The position numbers were made by a program, and so were the translations under genes. 64,000 nt of DNA from an uncultured Elusimicrobiales bacterium (GTDB lineage Bacteria; Elusimicrobiota; Elusimicrobia; Elusimicrobiales; Elusimicrobiaceae), in NCBI GenBank assembly GCA_944324645.1, contig CALUXB010000002.1, forward strand, positions 1 to 64,000, given 5' to 3'. The notes beneath the pieces are model-generated. The model made no database searches. It had not been told where the DNA came from and saw only the letters and a program-made list of their open reading frames with translations. Of the stretch, positions 50,184 through 58,130 are shown one piece after another (position 1 is the stretch's first letter; each line of letters opens with the position of its first letter).

Positions 50184-51044
50184 TTAAAAATCTTTATAGG
50201 TATGGGTGGTACCCAACGCGTCTGTATAAGAGCGGTAGGAACTGCCGTCGCTGCCGTAAGTATGCGTGGTGCCCAGGGCGTCTGTGTAAGAGCGGTAGGA
50301 AGTGCCGTCGCTGTTATAAGTATGCGTGGTGCCTAAAGCGTCGGTGTAACTGCGCGAGGAAGTGCCGTCACTGCCGTAGGTATGGGTAGTGCCCAAAGAA
50401 TCGGTATGAGAGCGATAGGAAGTGCCGTTGCTGTTATAGGTATGCGTGGTGCCCAGCGCATCGGTATAACTGCGCGAAGAACTGCCATCGCTGCCATAGG
50501 TATGAGTGGTGCCCAAAGAATCGGTATAAGAACGGGAAGACGTCTTTCTTTGACTGGGCAGAGCAGGGTTGTTTATCTGGGGTTTCTTATACCCTTCATT
50601 CATCAGCACCGGATACGCCGGGGCAGACGGCTCCGCGGCAGGATTGTAAGCACCGCTGACATAGGTGGTATTGCCTATGGTCGTGGCGGAGAAGCCATCG
50701 GGGCCATAGACGGTATTGCCTATCTTGGTATAAGTGCCGTCCGGGCCGTAAGTAGTATTTCCAATTTGGGTATAAATATCCCCGTTGGGGCCGTAGGTGG
50801 TATTGCCTATACGCGTATAGGTGCCGTTTGGGGTGTAGGTGGTGTTGCCTATGTGGGTATAAGTGTCCCCATTAGGGCCATAGGTGGTATTGCCTATACG
50901 AGTATAAGAACCGCCGGAAAGAGATGGGGTGCCTTTTTTATCCGGCAGATTTTGTCCCTGGCGCGAATTCTCCCACGCTCCCAAGGGTACGACCCAGCAA
51001 CACAACACCCCAACAAACAGTATAAAATTTATTCTTTTTTTCAT
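50184..51044 (-). CDS. Secreted repeat protein with two tandem-repeat blocks
   Basis: A 286-aa exported protein with a signal peptide (FILFVGVLCCWVVPLGA). Block 1 (about 46-130) is six or so copies of YTRIGNTTYGPNGD-like units. Block 2 (about 165-284) is six copies of a 20-residue unit beginning SYRSYTDALGTTHTYGSDG. Tyr, Thr, Gly and Asp dominate, resembling short beta-strand repeats of surface proteins (YD/RHS-like). Probably surface-exposed. GGGGGGA lies before the ATG. Confidence 0.8.
   Translation of the reverse strand: MKKRINFILFVGVLCCWVVPLGAWENSRQGQNLPDKKGTPSLSGGSYTRIGNTTYGPNGDTYTHIGNTTYTPNGTYTRIGNTTYGPNGDIYTQIGNTTYGPDGTYTKIGNTVYGPDGFSATTIGNTTYVSGAYNPAAEPSAPAYPVLMNEGYKKPQINNPALPSQRKTSSRSYTDSLGTTHTYGSDGSSSRSYTDALGTTHTYNSNGTSYRSHTDSLGTTHTYGSDGTSSRSYTDALGTTHTYNSDGTSYRSYTDALGTTHTYGSDGSSYRSYTDALGTTHTYKDF
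50190..50550 (-). repeat. 60-bp coding tandem repeats
   Basis: Six units of 60 bp encode the C-terminal repeat block. Adjacent units differ by a few bases and alternate TYGSDG and TYNSDG forms, suggesting duplication in pairs. Confidence 0.85.
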
Positions 51045-51146
51045 AATCCCCCCCTGCTGGGCTTATGATAGCAAATTTATCTACAAACAAAATAAAAAGG
51101 AAACATCCCAAACAGATGTTTCCCCTAATAAATTTATGATTGTCCC

Positions 51147-51536
51147 TTATTTCAGCATATAGGAATGGAGCACAAACCCGCCCCACGCCGCCAGCAGCCC
51201 CAGCACCACGCTGCCCCCGGCGTAAAGCACGGCCCAGCTCCAGCGTCCGTCCTGCAACAAATGCAGCATATCGGAAGAGAAACTGGAAAAAGTGGTAAAA
51301 CCGCCCAGCAGGCCCACAATCATAAAAATACGCGCCGGGTGATGCATAGAGAGCCAAAACGGGCTCAGCCAGCCAATACAAAAACTGCCTATAATATTGA
51401 CCGCAAATGTAGCCCACGCATAGCCGGTGCTGCCGGCAGCGGTGGCTATCCAGGCGCACGCCAAATAGCGCAGCCCCGCCCCTACAAAGCCGCCCGCACC
51501 TGCCCACAAAAAACCAAATAAAGTGTTAGTCCCCAT
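51147..51536 (-). CDS. crcB: Fluoride channel CrcB (Fluc)
   Basis: A 129-aa protein with four transmembrane helices that exports fluoride as a dimer. Motifs are GGFVGAGLRYL (15-25), NIIGSFCIGWL (about 47-57) and GLLGGFTTFSSFS (about 76-88), all Fluc signatures. It overlaps the TPR gene by 11 bp and is last in its operon. No fluoride riboswitch is seen at the operon start. Confidence 0.93.
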   Translation of the reverse strand: MGTNTLFGFLWAGAGGFVGAGLRYLACAWIATAAGSTGYAWATFAVNIIGSFCIGWLSPFWLSMHHPARIFMIVGLLGGFTTFSSFSSDMLHLLQDGRWSWAVLYAGGSVVLGLLAAWGGFVLHSYMLK

Positions 51537-52701
51537 ACATTACTGCGCGGAACTCGGGTGTTTTATTAATGCCTTTGAACATCCAGCCCTTGCGCTCCTC
51601 ATCATATAAAGAATCAAAATCACGGAAATTGCATTTTAACGCTTTTTCCAAATTGCGGTACACATTGCGTTTATCTTTTTTCTGCAACCAATACACGCCG
51701 GCCAGGTTGATATACGGCGTGGGCAAGGAATCGTCCAGCTTTACCGCCGTTTCAAAATCAGTGCGCGCGGCGTTGTATTTTTTTTGTTTCAAATAGATAT
51801 ACCCGCGGTTAGTATAGCCGATAGGCCACTTGGGGGAGAGCTCTATCGTTTTATTATAGTCTGCCAACGCTTTGGAAAGCTGCCCCATCTCCTCATACAC
51901 CAGCCCGCGGCGGTTGTAAAAAATATCCTGCGGGTCCAGCTCTATCAGGCGGCTGTAATCCTGCGCCGAAGCTTCCAATTCCCCCATGTCCTTAAACACC
52001 GACGCGCGATAGCGGTACGCGGGGGCATAATCTTGGTCGCGGTTAATGGCTTTGCTGTAAAAAGACACCGCCTCATCCTGCCGGCCTGCGTTTTGGTGCA
52101 AGCGGCCCATCCAATAATACGGCTCCGCTTCCTGCGGATATTCTTCCAGCAGAGAAGCGATTTCTTTTTCCGCCTCTTCATCTTGATATGTATAGATGTA
52201 AGCTTGCGCCAGCGCCAAAGAAACGTCCTGCGTTTTTTTGCGGCGGGCCAGATAGCGTTTGTAATCAGCCACCGCGGCGCTGTATTTTTCCATAGCCATA
52301 TTGGCTTTGGCGCGGTATAAATAAAAATCGGGATAATTTTTCTTTAATGAAATAGCCTTTGTTAAATCTGCCTCCGCCTGCGCATACTGGCGTGCGTCCA
52401 TATAGGCCAGCGCCCGGGCATAATAGCGGAACGGGTCGCGCGGGGTCAGGCGCAGGGCCTGCGTATAATCTGCCAGCGCTTTTTTATAATTGCCGGTTAA
52501 GCGGTATGTATCGGCGCGGTAATGCCAGGCAGTAGCTAGGTTGGGCGCTTTTTTTACGGCTTGGGTTAACAGGCGTATGCGGGCGGACGGGTCGCTTTCT
52601 TTGCGGGCACGCTCCACCAGCACGCGGGCCGTCTGCGCGCAAAGCCCCGCCGCGCCAAATATCAAACATAACAGAAGAATAAAAATATTTCTTTTGTTCA
52701 T
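51526..52701 (-). CDS. Exported TPR-repeat protein
   Basis: A 391-aa protein with a signal peptide (FILLLCLIFGAAGLCAQ) and about nine TPR units, e.g. TAWHYRADTYRLTGNYKKAL and DIFYNRRGLVYEEMGQLSKA. TPRs form protein-binding superhelices, here in the periplasm. Possible scaffold for envelope assembly. Upstream of crcB and 4 bp downstream of the membrane gene, so one operon. Confidence 0.88.
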   Translation of the reverse strand: MNKRNIFILLLCLIFGAAGLCAQTARVLVERARKESDPSARIRLLTQAVKKAPNLATAWHYRADTYRLTGNYKKALADYTQALRLTPRDPFRYYARALAYMDARQYAQAEADLTKAISLKKNYPDFYLYRAKANMAMEKYSAAVADYKRYLARRKKTQDVSLALAQAYIYTYQDEEAEKEIASLLEEYPQEAEPYYWMGRLHQNAGRQDEAVSFYSKAINRDQDYAPAYRYRASVFKDMGELEASAQDYSRLIELDPQDIFYNRRGLVYEEMGQLSKALADYNKTIELSPKWPIGYTNRGYIYLKQKKYNAARTDFETAVKLDDSLPTPYINLAGVYWLQKKDKRNVYRNLEKALKCNFRDFDSLYDEERKGWMFKGINKTPEFRAVMYGD

Positions 52702-52705
52702 CGTC

Positions 52706-53425
52706 TTACCATATCAGCCACAAGTCAAATAAAAACACCGCCGCACCCAGCGCATAAAGTAGCCACAGCACGCCCGTAGCCAGCCAGCGGAAATTTAAAA
52801 TCAGCGCGCCCACCAGCGTGGCCCGGCTGGCAAACACCGCCGAAAAACTGACTGTTGTGCCCGACAAGCGGGCCAGCCGCGCCAAAAACACAGACCGCGT
52901 CACCCCGGACAGCACCCACACCAGCACCCCCGCCAAAAACGCCGGGGCCACCTGCCAGCGCAGTTCTTTAAGCGGGGCAAACACTTCGCGCACGCTGTTT
53001 TCCAGCACCACCCGCGCCTGCTGTTTGGCCAGGCCTTCTTCCATATTGTCTATTTTGCTGCGCACTTTGTCTTTTAAAGACGCAAACACCATATACAAAA
53101 AATCTTCTACATTTACCGCCGCGCTACGCAGCGCAAACACCACAGACGCCGCCAGCGCATACAGCAAAGCCACTATACCATATCCGACAAAAAACAATCC
53201 CCCTGCTACCCACGAAAACGGCGCCGCCAAGAACGAAATAAACAACCGGTGCACCGCATAAAAAGACAACGCAAAAAGCACCACCCCCAGCAGTAAATGC
53301 GGCAGAAAAATCGTCCGCACCACCACCAGCAGTCCGCCCAAAGCCAGCACAAAAGCTGCTTTCAGACGTTCCGCTGCCGCCGGGAGCACGCAGGTTTTTA
53401 TTTCATTTGCCGGCTCAATGCTCAT
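52706..53425 (-). CDS. Multi-spanning membrane protein of unknown function
   Basis: A 239-aa protein with five or six hydrophobic segments (e.g. AAFVLALGGLLVVV, LFFVGYGIVALLYAL, WLATGVLWLLYALGA) and a charged cytoplasmic loop (SLKDKVRSKIDNMEEG). ATG 53425 overlaps the stop region of the small Cys-rich gene. The frame could start further upstream at 53527, but that part duplicates the 47-aa gene in another frame. Family not recognised. Confidence 0.7.
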   Translation of the reverse strand: MSIEPANEIKTCVLPAAAERLKAAFVLALGGLLVVVRTIFLPHLLLGVVLFALSFYAVHRLFISFLAAPFSWVAGGLFFVGYGIVALLYALAASVVFALRSAAVNVEDFLYMVFASLKDKVRSKIDNMEEGLAKQQARVVLENSVREVFAPLKELRWQVAPAFLAGVLVWVLSGVTRSVFLARLARLSGTTVSFSAVFASRATLVGALILNFRWLATGVLWLLYALGAAVFLFDLWLIW

Positions 53426-53558
53426 GGCAGCAACCGCAACACCCACCGCAAGGCCCCGCGTGGGCTTTTTTGGTGCAGGAAGGCACTTCTTTAGACACCC
53501 GCACCACCTTGCCGGTTTTTGGGTCAAATTTATAAGTTCCAGTATTATTTTCTTTCAT
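53415..53558 (-). CDS. 47-aa Cys/His-rich small protein
   Basis: A 47-aa frame with TYKFDPKTGKVVRVSKEVPS, then a C-terminal cluster HAGPCGGCCGCCHEH and an earlier Cys (SCTKK), so six Cys and three His in the last 20 residues, suited to metal binding. TGCTATAAT (53573-53565) ends exactly 6 nt before the ATG, giving a strong extended -10 and a predicted leaderless start. First gene of the operon with the membrane protein, TPR protein and crcB; its stop overlaps the next start by 11 bp. Confidence 0.75.
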   Translation of the reverse strand: MKENNTGTYKFDPKTGKVVRVSKEVPSCTKKAHAGPCGGCCGCCHEH

Positions 53559-53564
53559 AAAATC

Positions 53565-53573
53565 ATTATAGCA
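53565..53573 (-). promoter_or_regulatory. Extended -10 promoter of the Cys-rich/TPR/crcB operon
   Basis: TGCTATAAT on the minus strand, 6 nt before the ATG at 53558. No ribosome binding site in between. Confidence 0.7.
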
Positions 53574-53697
53574 ATTTCCCCCGCGCGTTCTGAGTGTTGC
53601 GCCACCGCAGTTTGTGCCCAGGCCAAAAAGCCGGCGGGGCCGCTCCGCCTAATGCCGCCAATTTTCCATTCCTTTTTCTCTACACCCAAAAAAGGAC

Positions 53698-53743
53698 TTG
53701 ACAAGAAATTATACAGATGTATAATAATTATACAGGCGTATAA
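53698..53743 (+). promoter_or_regulatory. Promoter and twin operators of the exporter operon
   Basis: TTGACA (53698-53703), 16 bp, TATAAT (53720-53725). Two near-perfect palindromes of the form TTATACA-N2-TGTATAA / TTATACA-N2-CGTATAA lie at 53709-53724 and 53728-53743, overlapping the promoter. They are likely sites for the TetR protein encoded next. Confidence 0.8.
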
Positions 53744-53761
53744 CAAATTAAGGAGCCGCTT

Positions 53762-54397
53762 ATGGGACGTCTTTCTCTTCATACCGATCAAAAACTGCTT
53801 TCCTGCGGTATGGCGCTGGCGCGCAAAAAGGGGCTTTCGGGCTTCAGCGTGCGGGAGCTGTGCGCAAAAAGTAAGGTCAATCTCGGTATGTTTCATTATT
53901 ATTTTAAAACCAAAGAACGCTTTGACCAGGAAGTGCTGCGGGCCATTTACGCTCAAATGATACAAGATATCAGCATTGAAACTTCCCCCCAGCTCTCGGC
54001 GCGCAAGAACACAGAGCATATTTTAAAATCCATTCACACCTTTGTGCGCAAAAACCAGGTCTTGCTCTCTGCCCTGGCGGCAGATATTTTGAGTGGGGAT
54101 AAACACACTCTGCAGTTTATCGTCCAGCATTTTACCGAGCACGTATCGCTGTTGCTTAAAGAGCTGCGCCGGGCCAAATTAACCCCGCAGGCCGCCGCTA
54201 TGCCCATAGGCAGTCTGGCGGTCACCTTGGTGTTGCCCGTTGCCCTGCCGCAATTATTTTCCGGCACGCTGGAGCGGCTGGGGCGCCATTTGCTCCCCCC
54301 CGCGGCGCAAAAGGCCATTTCTTCCGTTTTATCAGAAGAAAATACGGACAAACGCATTGCCCTTTTACTGCAGGCGGTGTTTGAGGAGGAGGTATGA
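53762..54397 (+). CDS. TetR-family regulator of the exporter
   Basis: A 211-aa repressor. The HTH lies in the first 50 residues (GMALARKKGLSGFSVRELC, SKVNLGMFHYYFKTKERF), followed by a helical ligand domain. AAGGAG precedes the ATG. It overlaps the TolC gene as ATGA. It probably represses its own operon through the two palindromes and is released by an exporter substrate. Confidence 0.92.
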   Translation: MGRLSLHTDQKLLSCGMALARKKGLSGFSVRELCAKSKVNLGMFHYYFKTKERFDQEVLRAIYAQMIQDISIETSPQLSARKNTEHILKSIHTFVRKNQVLLSALAADILSGDKHTLQFIVQHFTEHVSLLLKELRRAKLTPQAAAMPIGSLAVTLVLPVALPQLFSGTLERLGRHLLPPAAQKAISSVLSEENTDKRIALLLQAVFEEEV

Positions 54398-55752
54398 TAA
54401 AACATTTTGTCCCCGCCGGAGCGCTCCTGCTTACGCTCTGCTTTTTCCCGCTGCCCGCTGCGGCACAGGAAGCGGTGCATTTGTCTTTGCAGCAGTGCGA
54501 AACTGATGCGCTGGCGGCTTCCCCCCAGCTCAAACAACTGCAGGCAGAAGCAGACGCGGCCCAAAGCACTTACCGCGCCACGCGCTCCGTTTTTTACCCC
54601 ACGCTAACGCTGGACGCGCAAGGCTCCTGGGTGTCTGAGGTGCCCTCTCTTACAGTAGGCCCTCAAACGATGGAGTTTGGTGACAACTGGGGCTACTCCG
54701 CCGGCCCGACGCTTAATTATGTGCTTTTTGACGCCGGCGCCCGCAGCGGTCAAAGCCAAAGCGCCCACTCCGCCGCACAAGCCAAAACGCAGGAGCTGGC
54801 TTTTGCGCAAAAGCAGGTCTTGCTTCAGGTGCGGCAGGCTTATTTTGCGGTGCAAAATGATTTGGAAACGCTGTACTTTTTAAACGGACAGCTGGGCGTA
54901 GCCCGCAAACAATGGGCCGATGTAGATTCCTCTTTTAAAGCAGGGGCCAAAAGCCGCCTAGATGTGTATATGGCCAGCAAACAGCTCTCCCAGGCACAGG
55001 CGGATATTGCCGCCGCGCGCGGCGCGCTCAGCGCGCATCTGCGCGAGCTCTTCCGCTTTACGGGTACGGACTATGGCATTTCCCCCCGCTACCCCTCAGA
55101 CGCCCGGCTTAAAAACGCCCAAACGGACGGACAAACCTCTGCCTTTATATCGGCCGACCCGCTGGACAAAACCCTGCAGTCCTTTGCCCCCTGCGCCCAA
55201 AACGCCTTTGACGAAAATTCCCCCCGCCTGGCGGCGCTGGAGAGTATGAGCCAATACTACAGCCACTTGGCCCAAAGCTACCGCGCCGGGCTTTACCCGC
55301 ACCTTTCCATAGCAGGCGGCGCCTATTTTGAATATCCAAACGGACCTATTAAGGAACACATCTTTGTGGGCAAGGCCGGCGCGGCGCTGTCTTTGCCGCT
55401 GTTTGAAGGAGGCAAAAACCGCCGCCAAGCAGAGGCGCAACAGCACACGGCCCGCGCAGTGCAATATGAAAAACAAGACGTGCGCCAAACGCTGGAAAAA
55501 CTTTTCTACTCCGCCCAAGACGGCCTCTACGCGCTGGCTATAGAAGAAAATTTTGCCCGGCAAATGATAGCCGACGCTCAAAAAACCGCCCAGCTGACCT
55601 ATCAGGCCTATCAGGCCGGCGCGGCGACGTTCTTTGACGTGGACCGGGCCAATTTGGAACTGCTTAAAAGCCAGCTTACGCTGGCGGGCCTGCAGACCCA
55701 ACAACTGCAAAATTTAGCGATAATGGACAGCTTAAGCAAGGAGAATTTATGA
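54394..55752 (+). CDS. TolC-family outer-membrane efflux protein
   Basis: A 452-aa protein with a signal peptide (LLLTLCFFPLPAAAQ) and two long coiled-coil halves rich in Ala/Gln (AQKQVLLQVRQAYFAVQNDL, RQTLEKLFYSAQDG). It forms the outer-membrane channel of the exporter. GGAGGAGG precedes the ATG, inside the tetR end. Length and repeats match the OEP family. Confidence 0.92.
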   Translation: MIKHFVPAGALLLTLCFFPLPAAAQEAVHLSLQQCETDALAASPQLKQLQAEADAAQSTYRATRSVFYPTLTLDAQGSWVSEVPSLTVGPQTMEFGDNWGYSAGPTLNYVLFDAGARSGQSQSAHSAAQAKTQELAFAQKQVLLQVRQAYFAVQNDLETLYFLNGQLGVARKQWADVDSSFKAGAKSRLDVYMASKQLSQAQADIAAARGALSAHLRELFRFTGTDYGISPRYPSDARLKNAQTDGQTSAFISADPLDKTLQSFAPCAQNAFDENSPRLAALESMSQYYSHLAQSYRAGLYPHLSIAGGAYFEYPNGPIKEHIFVGKAGAALSLPLFEGGKNRRQAEAQQHTARAVQYEKQDVRQTLEKLFYSAQDGLYALAIEENFARQMIADAQKTAQLTYQAYQAGAATFFDVDRANLELLKSQLTLAGLQTQQLQNLAIMDSLSKENL

Positions 55753-56474
55753 AAAAGAAGATTATTATTTCCGTCATTATTTTGGCGGGGCTGGTACTGA
55801 CGGCGCTGGCGTTTTTCCAACGGACGCCGTTTCATTACAGCGGCGTGGTGGAAGCGGTGGAAATCGGCGTGCCGGCCCGGTTAAACGACACCATTTCCGA
55901 AATCTTTATAGAAGAGGGTTCCCCCGTTTCTGCGGGGCAGACGCTGGCGCGGCTGGAATGTGCCGATACGGATTTGCGGGCCAAAATAGCCGAAACGGAG
56001 TTTAAGCGTGCGGCCCAGCTGCTCAAAACAACGGCGGGCTCCCGCGAAAACTATGACTTAAAAAAACACCAGTTTGACCAGGCCGCCCTGCAGCAAAGCT
56101 GGTGCGAAATCAAGAGCCCTATCTCCGGCAAAGTACTGTATAAATTTTACGAACCGGGCGAGTTTATTGCCGCCGGGCGCAAGCTGGCCACGGTAGCCGA
56201 CTTAAATGAAATGGACGTATGGATTTATGTGCCGCACGATGAGCTGGCGCGCCTGAGCGTAGGGCAGCGCGTCAGCGGGTATCTGCCGGAGAGCAAACAG
56301 CATTTTGAAGGCAAGATTTTGGCGATAAACGACGAGTCCGAATTTACCCCCAAAAACGTGCAAACGCGCCACGAGCGTACGCGGCTGGTGTACGGAGTTA
56401 AAACGCGTTTTCAAAATGACGAAAACCACACGCTCAAACCCGGCATGACGCTGGAAGCGGAGTTTGAAAAATAG
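55749..56474 (+). CDS. Periplasmic adaptor (HlyD/MFP family)
   Basis: A 241-aa membrane fusion protein with one N-terminal membrane helix (IIISVIILAGLVLTALAFF), a split lipoyl domain (FIEEGSPVSAGQTLARLE and CEIKSPISGKVL) and a beta-barrel domain. The coiled-coil hairpin is very short, so it is smaller than typical adaptors (300 or more). It joins the permeases to the TolC channel. Confidence 0.88.
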   Translation: MKKKIIISVIILAGLVLTALAFFQRTPFHYSGVVEAVEIGVPARLNDTISEIFIEEGSPVSAGQTLARLECADTDLRAKIAETEFKRAAQLLKTTAGSRENYDLKKHQFDQAALQQSWCEIKSPISGKVLYKFYEPGEFIAAGRKLATVADLNEMDVWIYVPHDELARLSVGQRVSGYLPESKQHFEGKILAINDESEFTPKNVQTRHERTRLVYGVKTRFQNDENHTLKPGMTLEAEFEK

Positions 56475-56482
56475 GAGTTTTT

Positions 56483-57211
56483 ATGTCTATGCAGGCGGCG
56501 CTGGAAAACGTCAGCAAGAAAATGGGGACGGCCCAAGCTTTGCAAAAAGTAAGCACCACGTTTGAGGCCGGGCGGGTGCACGGCGTCATTGGCCCTAACG
56601 GCGCAGGCAAAACCACGCTACTGCGCCTGCTGGCGGGCCTGCTGCACCCAGACGGCGGGCAGCTGCACTACAGCCAAGAGGGCCAAGCCTGCTCCGCCGC
56701 ACAAGCCAAGCCCCATATTGGCTATTTTCCGCAAGAGCCCAGCCTGTACCCGGACTTAAGCTGCCAGGAACATTTGGAATTTTTCCGCGATTTATACGGC
56801 CTGCCGCAGGACGCTTTTCAACAGCGCGCCCGGCAGCTGCTGCACGCTACCGGTATGGCCCCGTTTGCCGACCGGCCGGCGGGCAAACTCTCCGGCGGAA
56901 TGTATAAAAAACTGGGGCTGATGTGCGTGCTGCTCAACCACCCGGCCCTGCTTCTTTTAGATGAGCCTACCGTAGGGGTGGACCCGGTCAGCCGTCAAGA
57001 GCTGTGGGATATTGTCTACGGCTTTGCCGGGCCGGAAATGACGGTTATTTTAAGCACTTCCTATATGGACGAAGCCCTGCGCTGCGCCAAAGTACACGTT
57101 CTGCAAGAAGGAGTTTTGCTGGCGGCGGACGCCCCGCAAGCGCTGATGGAGAAATATAAAGTAAAAAACTTTGCCGATATTTTTTTACAGGGGGACGGCT
57201 ATGCCCGCTAA
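56483..57211 (+). CDS. ABC exporter ATPase 1
   Basis: A 242-aa ATP-binding subunit: GVIGPNGAGKTTLL (Walker A), YFPQEPSLYPDLS (Q loop), KLSGGMYKKLGL (signature) and LLLLDEPTVGVDP (Walker B). AGGAG precedes the ATG. It works with the second ATPase, as in YbhF- or RbbA-type drug exporters where both halves are often fused. Confidence 0.92.
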   Translation: MSMQAALENVSKKMGTAQALQKVSTTFEAGRVHGVIGPNGAGKTTLLRLLAGLLHPDGGQLHYSQEGQACSAAQAKPHIGYFPQEPSLYPDLSCQEHLEFFRDLYGLPQDAFQQRARQLLHATGMAPFADRPAGKLSGGMYKKLGLMCVLLNHPALLLLDEPTVGVDPVSRQELWDIVYGFAGPEMTVILSTSYMDEALRCAKVHVLQEGVLLAADAPQALMEKYKVKNFADIFLQGDGYAR

Positions 57212-58130
57212 AGAAATTATACGCGTAGAACATTTGGTGGTGGCCTTTGGGGATTTTAAAGCCGTCAACGATATCTCCTTTGAGGTGGCGCGCGGGGAAA
57301 TTTTCGGTTTTTTAGGCGCCAACGGCGCAGGCAAAACCACCACCATACGCACCCTGTGCGGTATCTTAAACGCCACGTCCGGGCGGGTATTGGTAGACGG
57401 AAAAGACGTGGCCGCCTCTACGGCGGTGCTTAAGCCGTATATTGGTTATATGTCGCAAAAATTCACGCTTTATCCGGATTTAACTGTGCGGGAAAATATG
57501 GATTTTGCAGGCAGTTTGCACAATATGCCCAAAGAGCACATCGCCCAGCGCAGCCAGCTGCTGTTTGATTTTATCGGACTTAAGCAAATCCCGCCCGGGC
57601 CGGTGCAGGACCTCTCCGGCGGCGACAAGCAAATTATCGCGCTGGCGGCCTCTATTCTGCACGACCCGGAACTGGTGTTTTTAGACGAGCCCACCGCCGG
57701 CACTTCTCCCCAAACGCGCCAAGTATTTTGGCGCTTGATAGAGCGCCTGGCGCAAAAGGGCAAAACGGTGTTTGTCACCACCCATTATATGGACGAGGCG
57801 GAAAACTGCGGGCGCATTGTGCTGATGGAAAAGGGCAAAATTTTAGCGCTGGACACCCCGCAGCAGCTAAAGAAAAGCTATTTCCCGCAAGCAATGAAAG
57901 AGCTGACATTTACACGCCCGCTCCAAGCGCAAATCGCCGCCGAAATCAAACAGCGCGGCTTGGGCGCGCCCTCTGCCTTTGCAGACAAGCTGCGCCTCTC
58001 GGTAAGCGATGAAAAAGCCTTTGACGCTTTTGCCCGCGAAAAGGCGGATCTGTTTTCCGTTCAGAGTGTGCCCGCCACCTTGGAAGACGTGTTTTTAAAA
58101 GCCGTATCCGGCGCGGGAGGAAACGTATGA
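57201..58130 (+). CDS. ABC exporter ATPase 2
   Basis: A 309-aa ATP-binding subunit: GFLGANGAGKTTTIRT, QDLSGGDKQIIALA, LVFLDEPTAGTSP and VTTHYMDEAENC, plus a C-terminal regulatory part. ATG 57201 has GGGGGA upstream and overlaps ATPase 1. In the family the two cassettes are frequently a single polypeptide; here they are separate. Confidence 0.92.
   Translation: MPAKEIIRVEHLVVAFGDFKAVNDISFEVARGEIFGFLGANGAGKTTTIRTLCGILNATSGRVLVDGKDVAASTAVLKPYIGYMSQKFTLYPDLTVRENMDFAGSLHNMPKEHIAQRSQLLFDFIGLKQIPPGPVQDLSGGDKQIIALAASILHDPELVFLDEPTAGTSPQTRQVFWRLIERLAQKGKTVFVTTHYMDEAENCGRIVLMEKGKILALDTPQQLKKSYFPQAMKELTFTRPLQAQIAAEIKQRGLGAPSAFADKLRLSVSDEKAFDAFAREKADLFSVQSVPATLEDVFLKAVSGAGGNV

Noticed and set aside
50382..51068. 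Plus-strand 228-aa frame opposite the repeat protein
   Set aside because: Generated by the repeats on the other strand; poor composition and no start signals.
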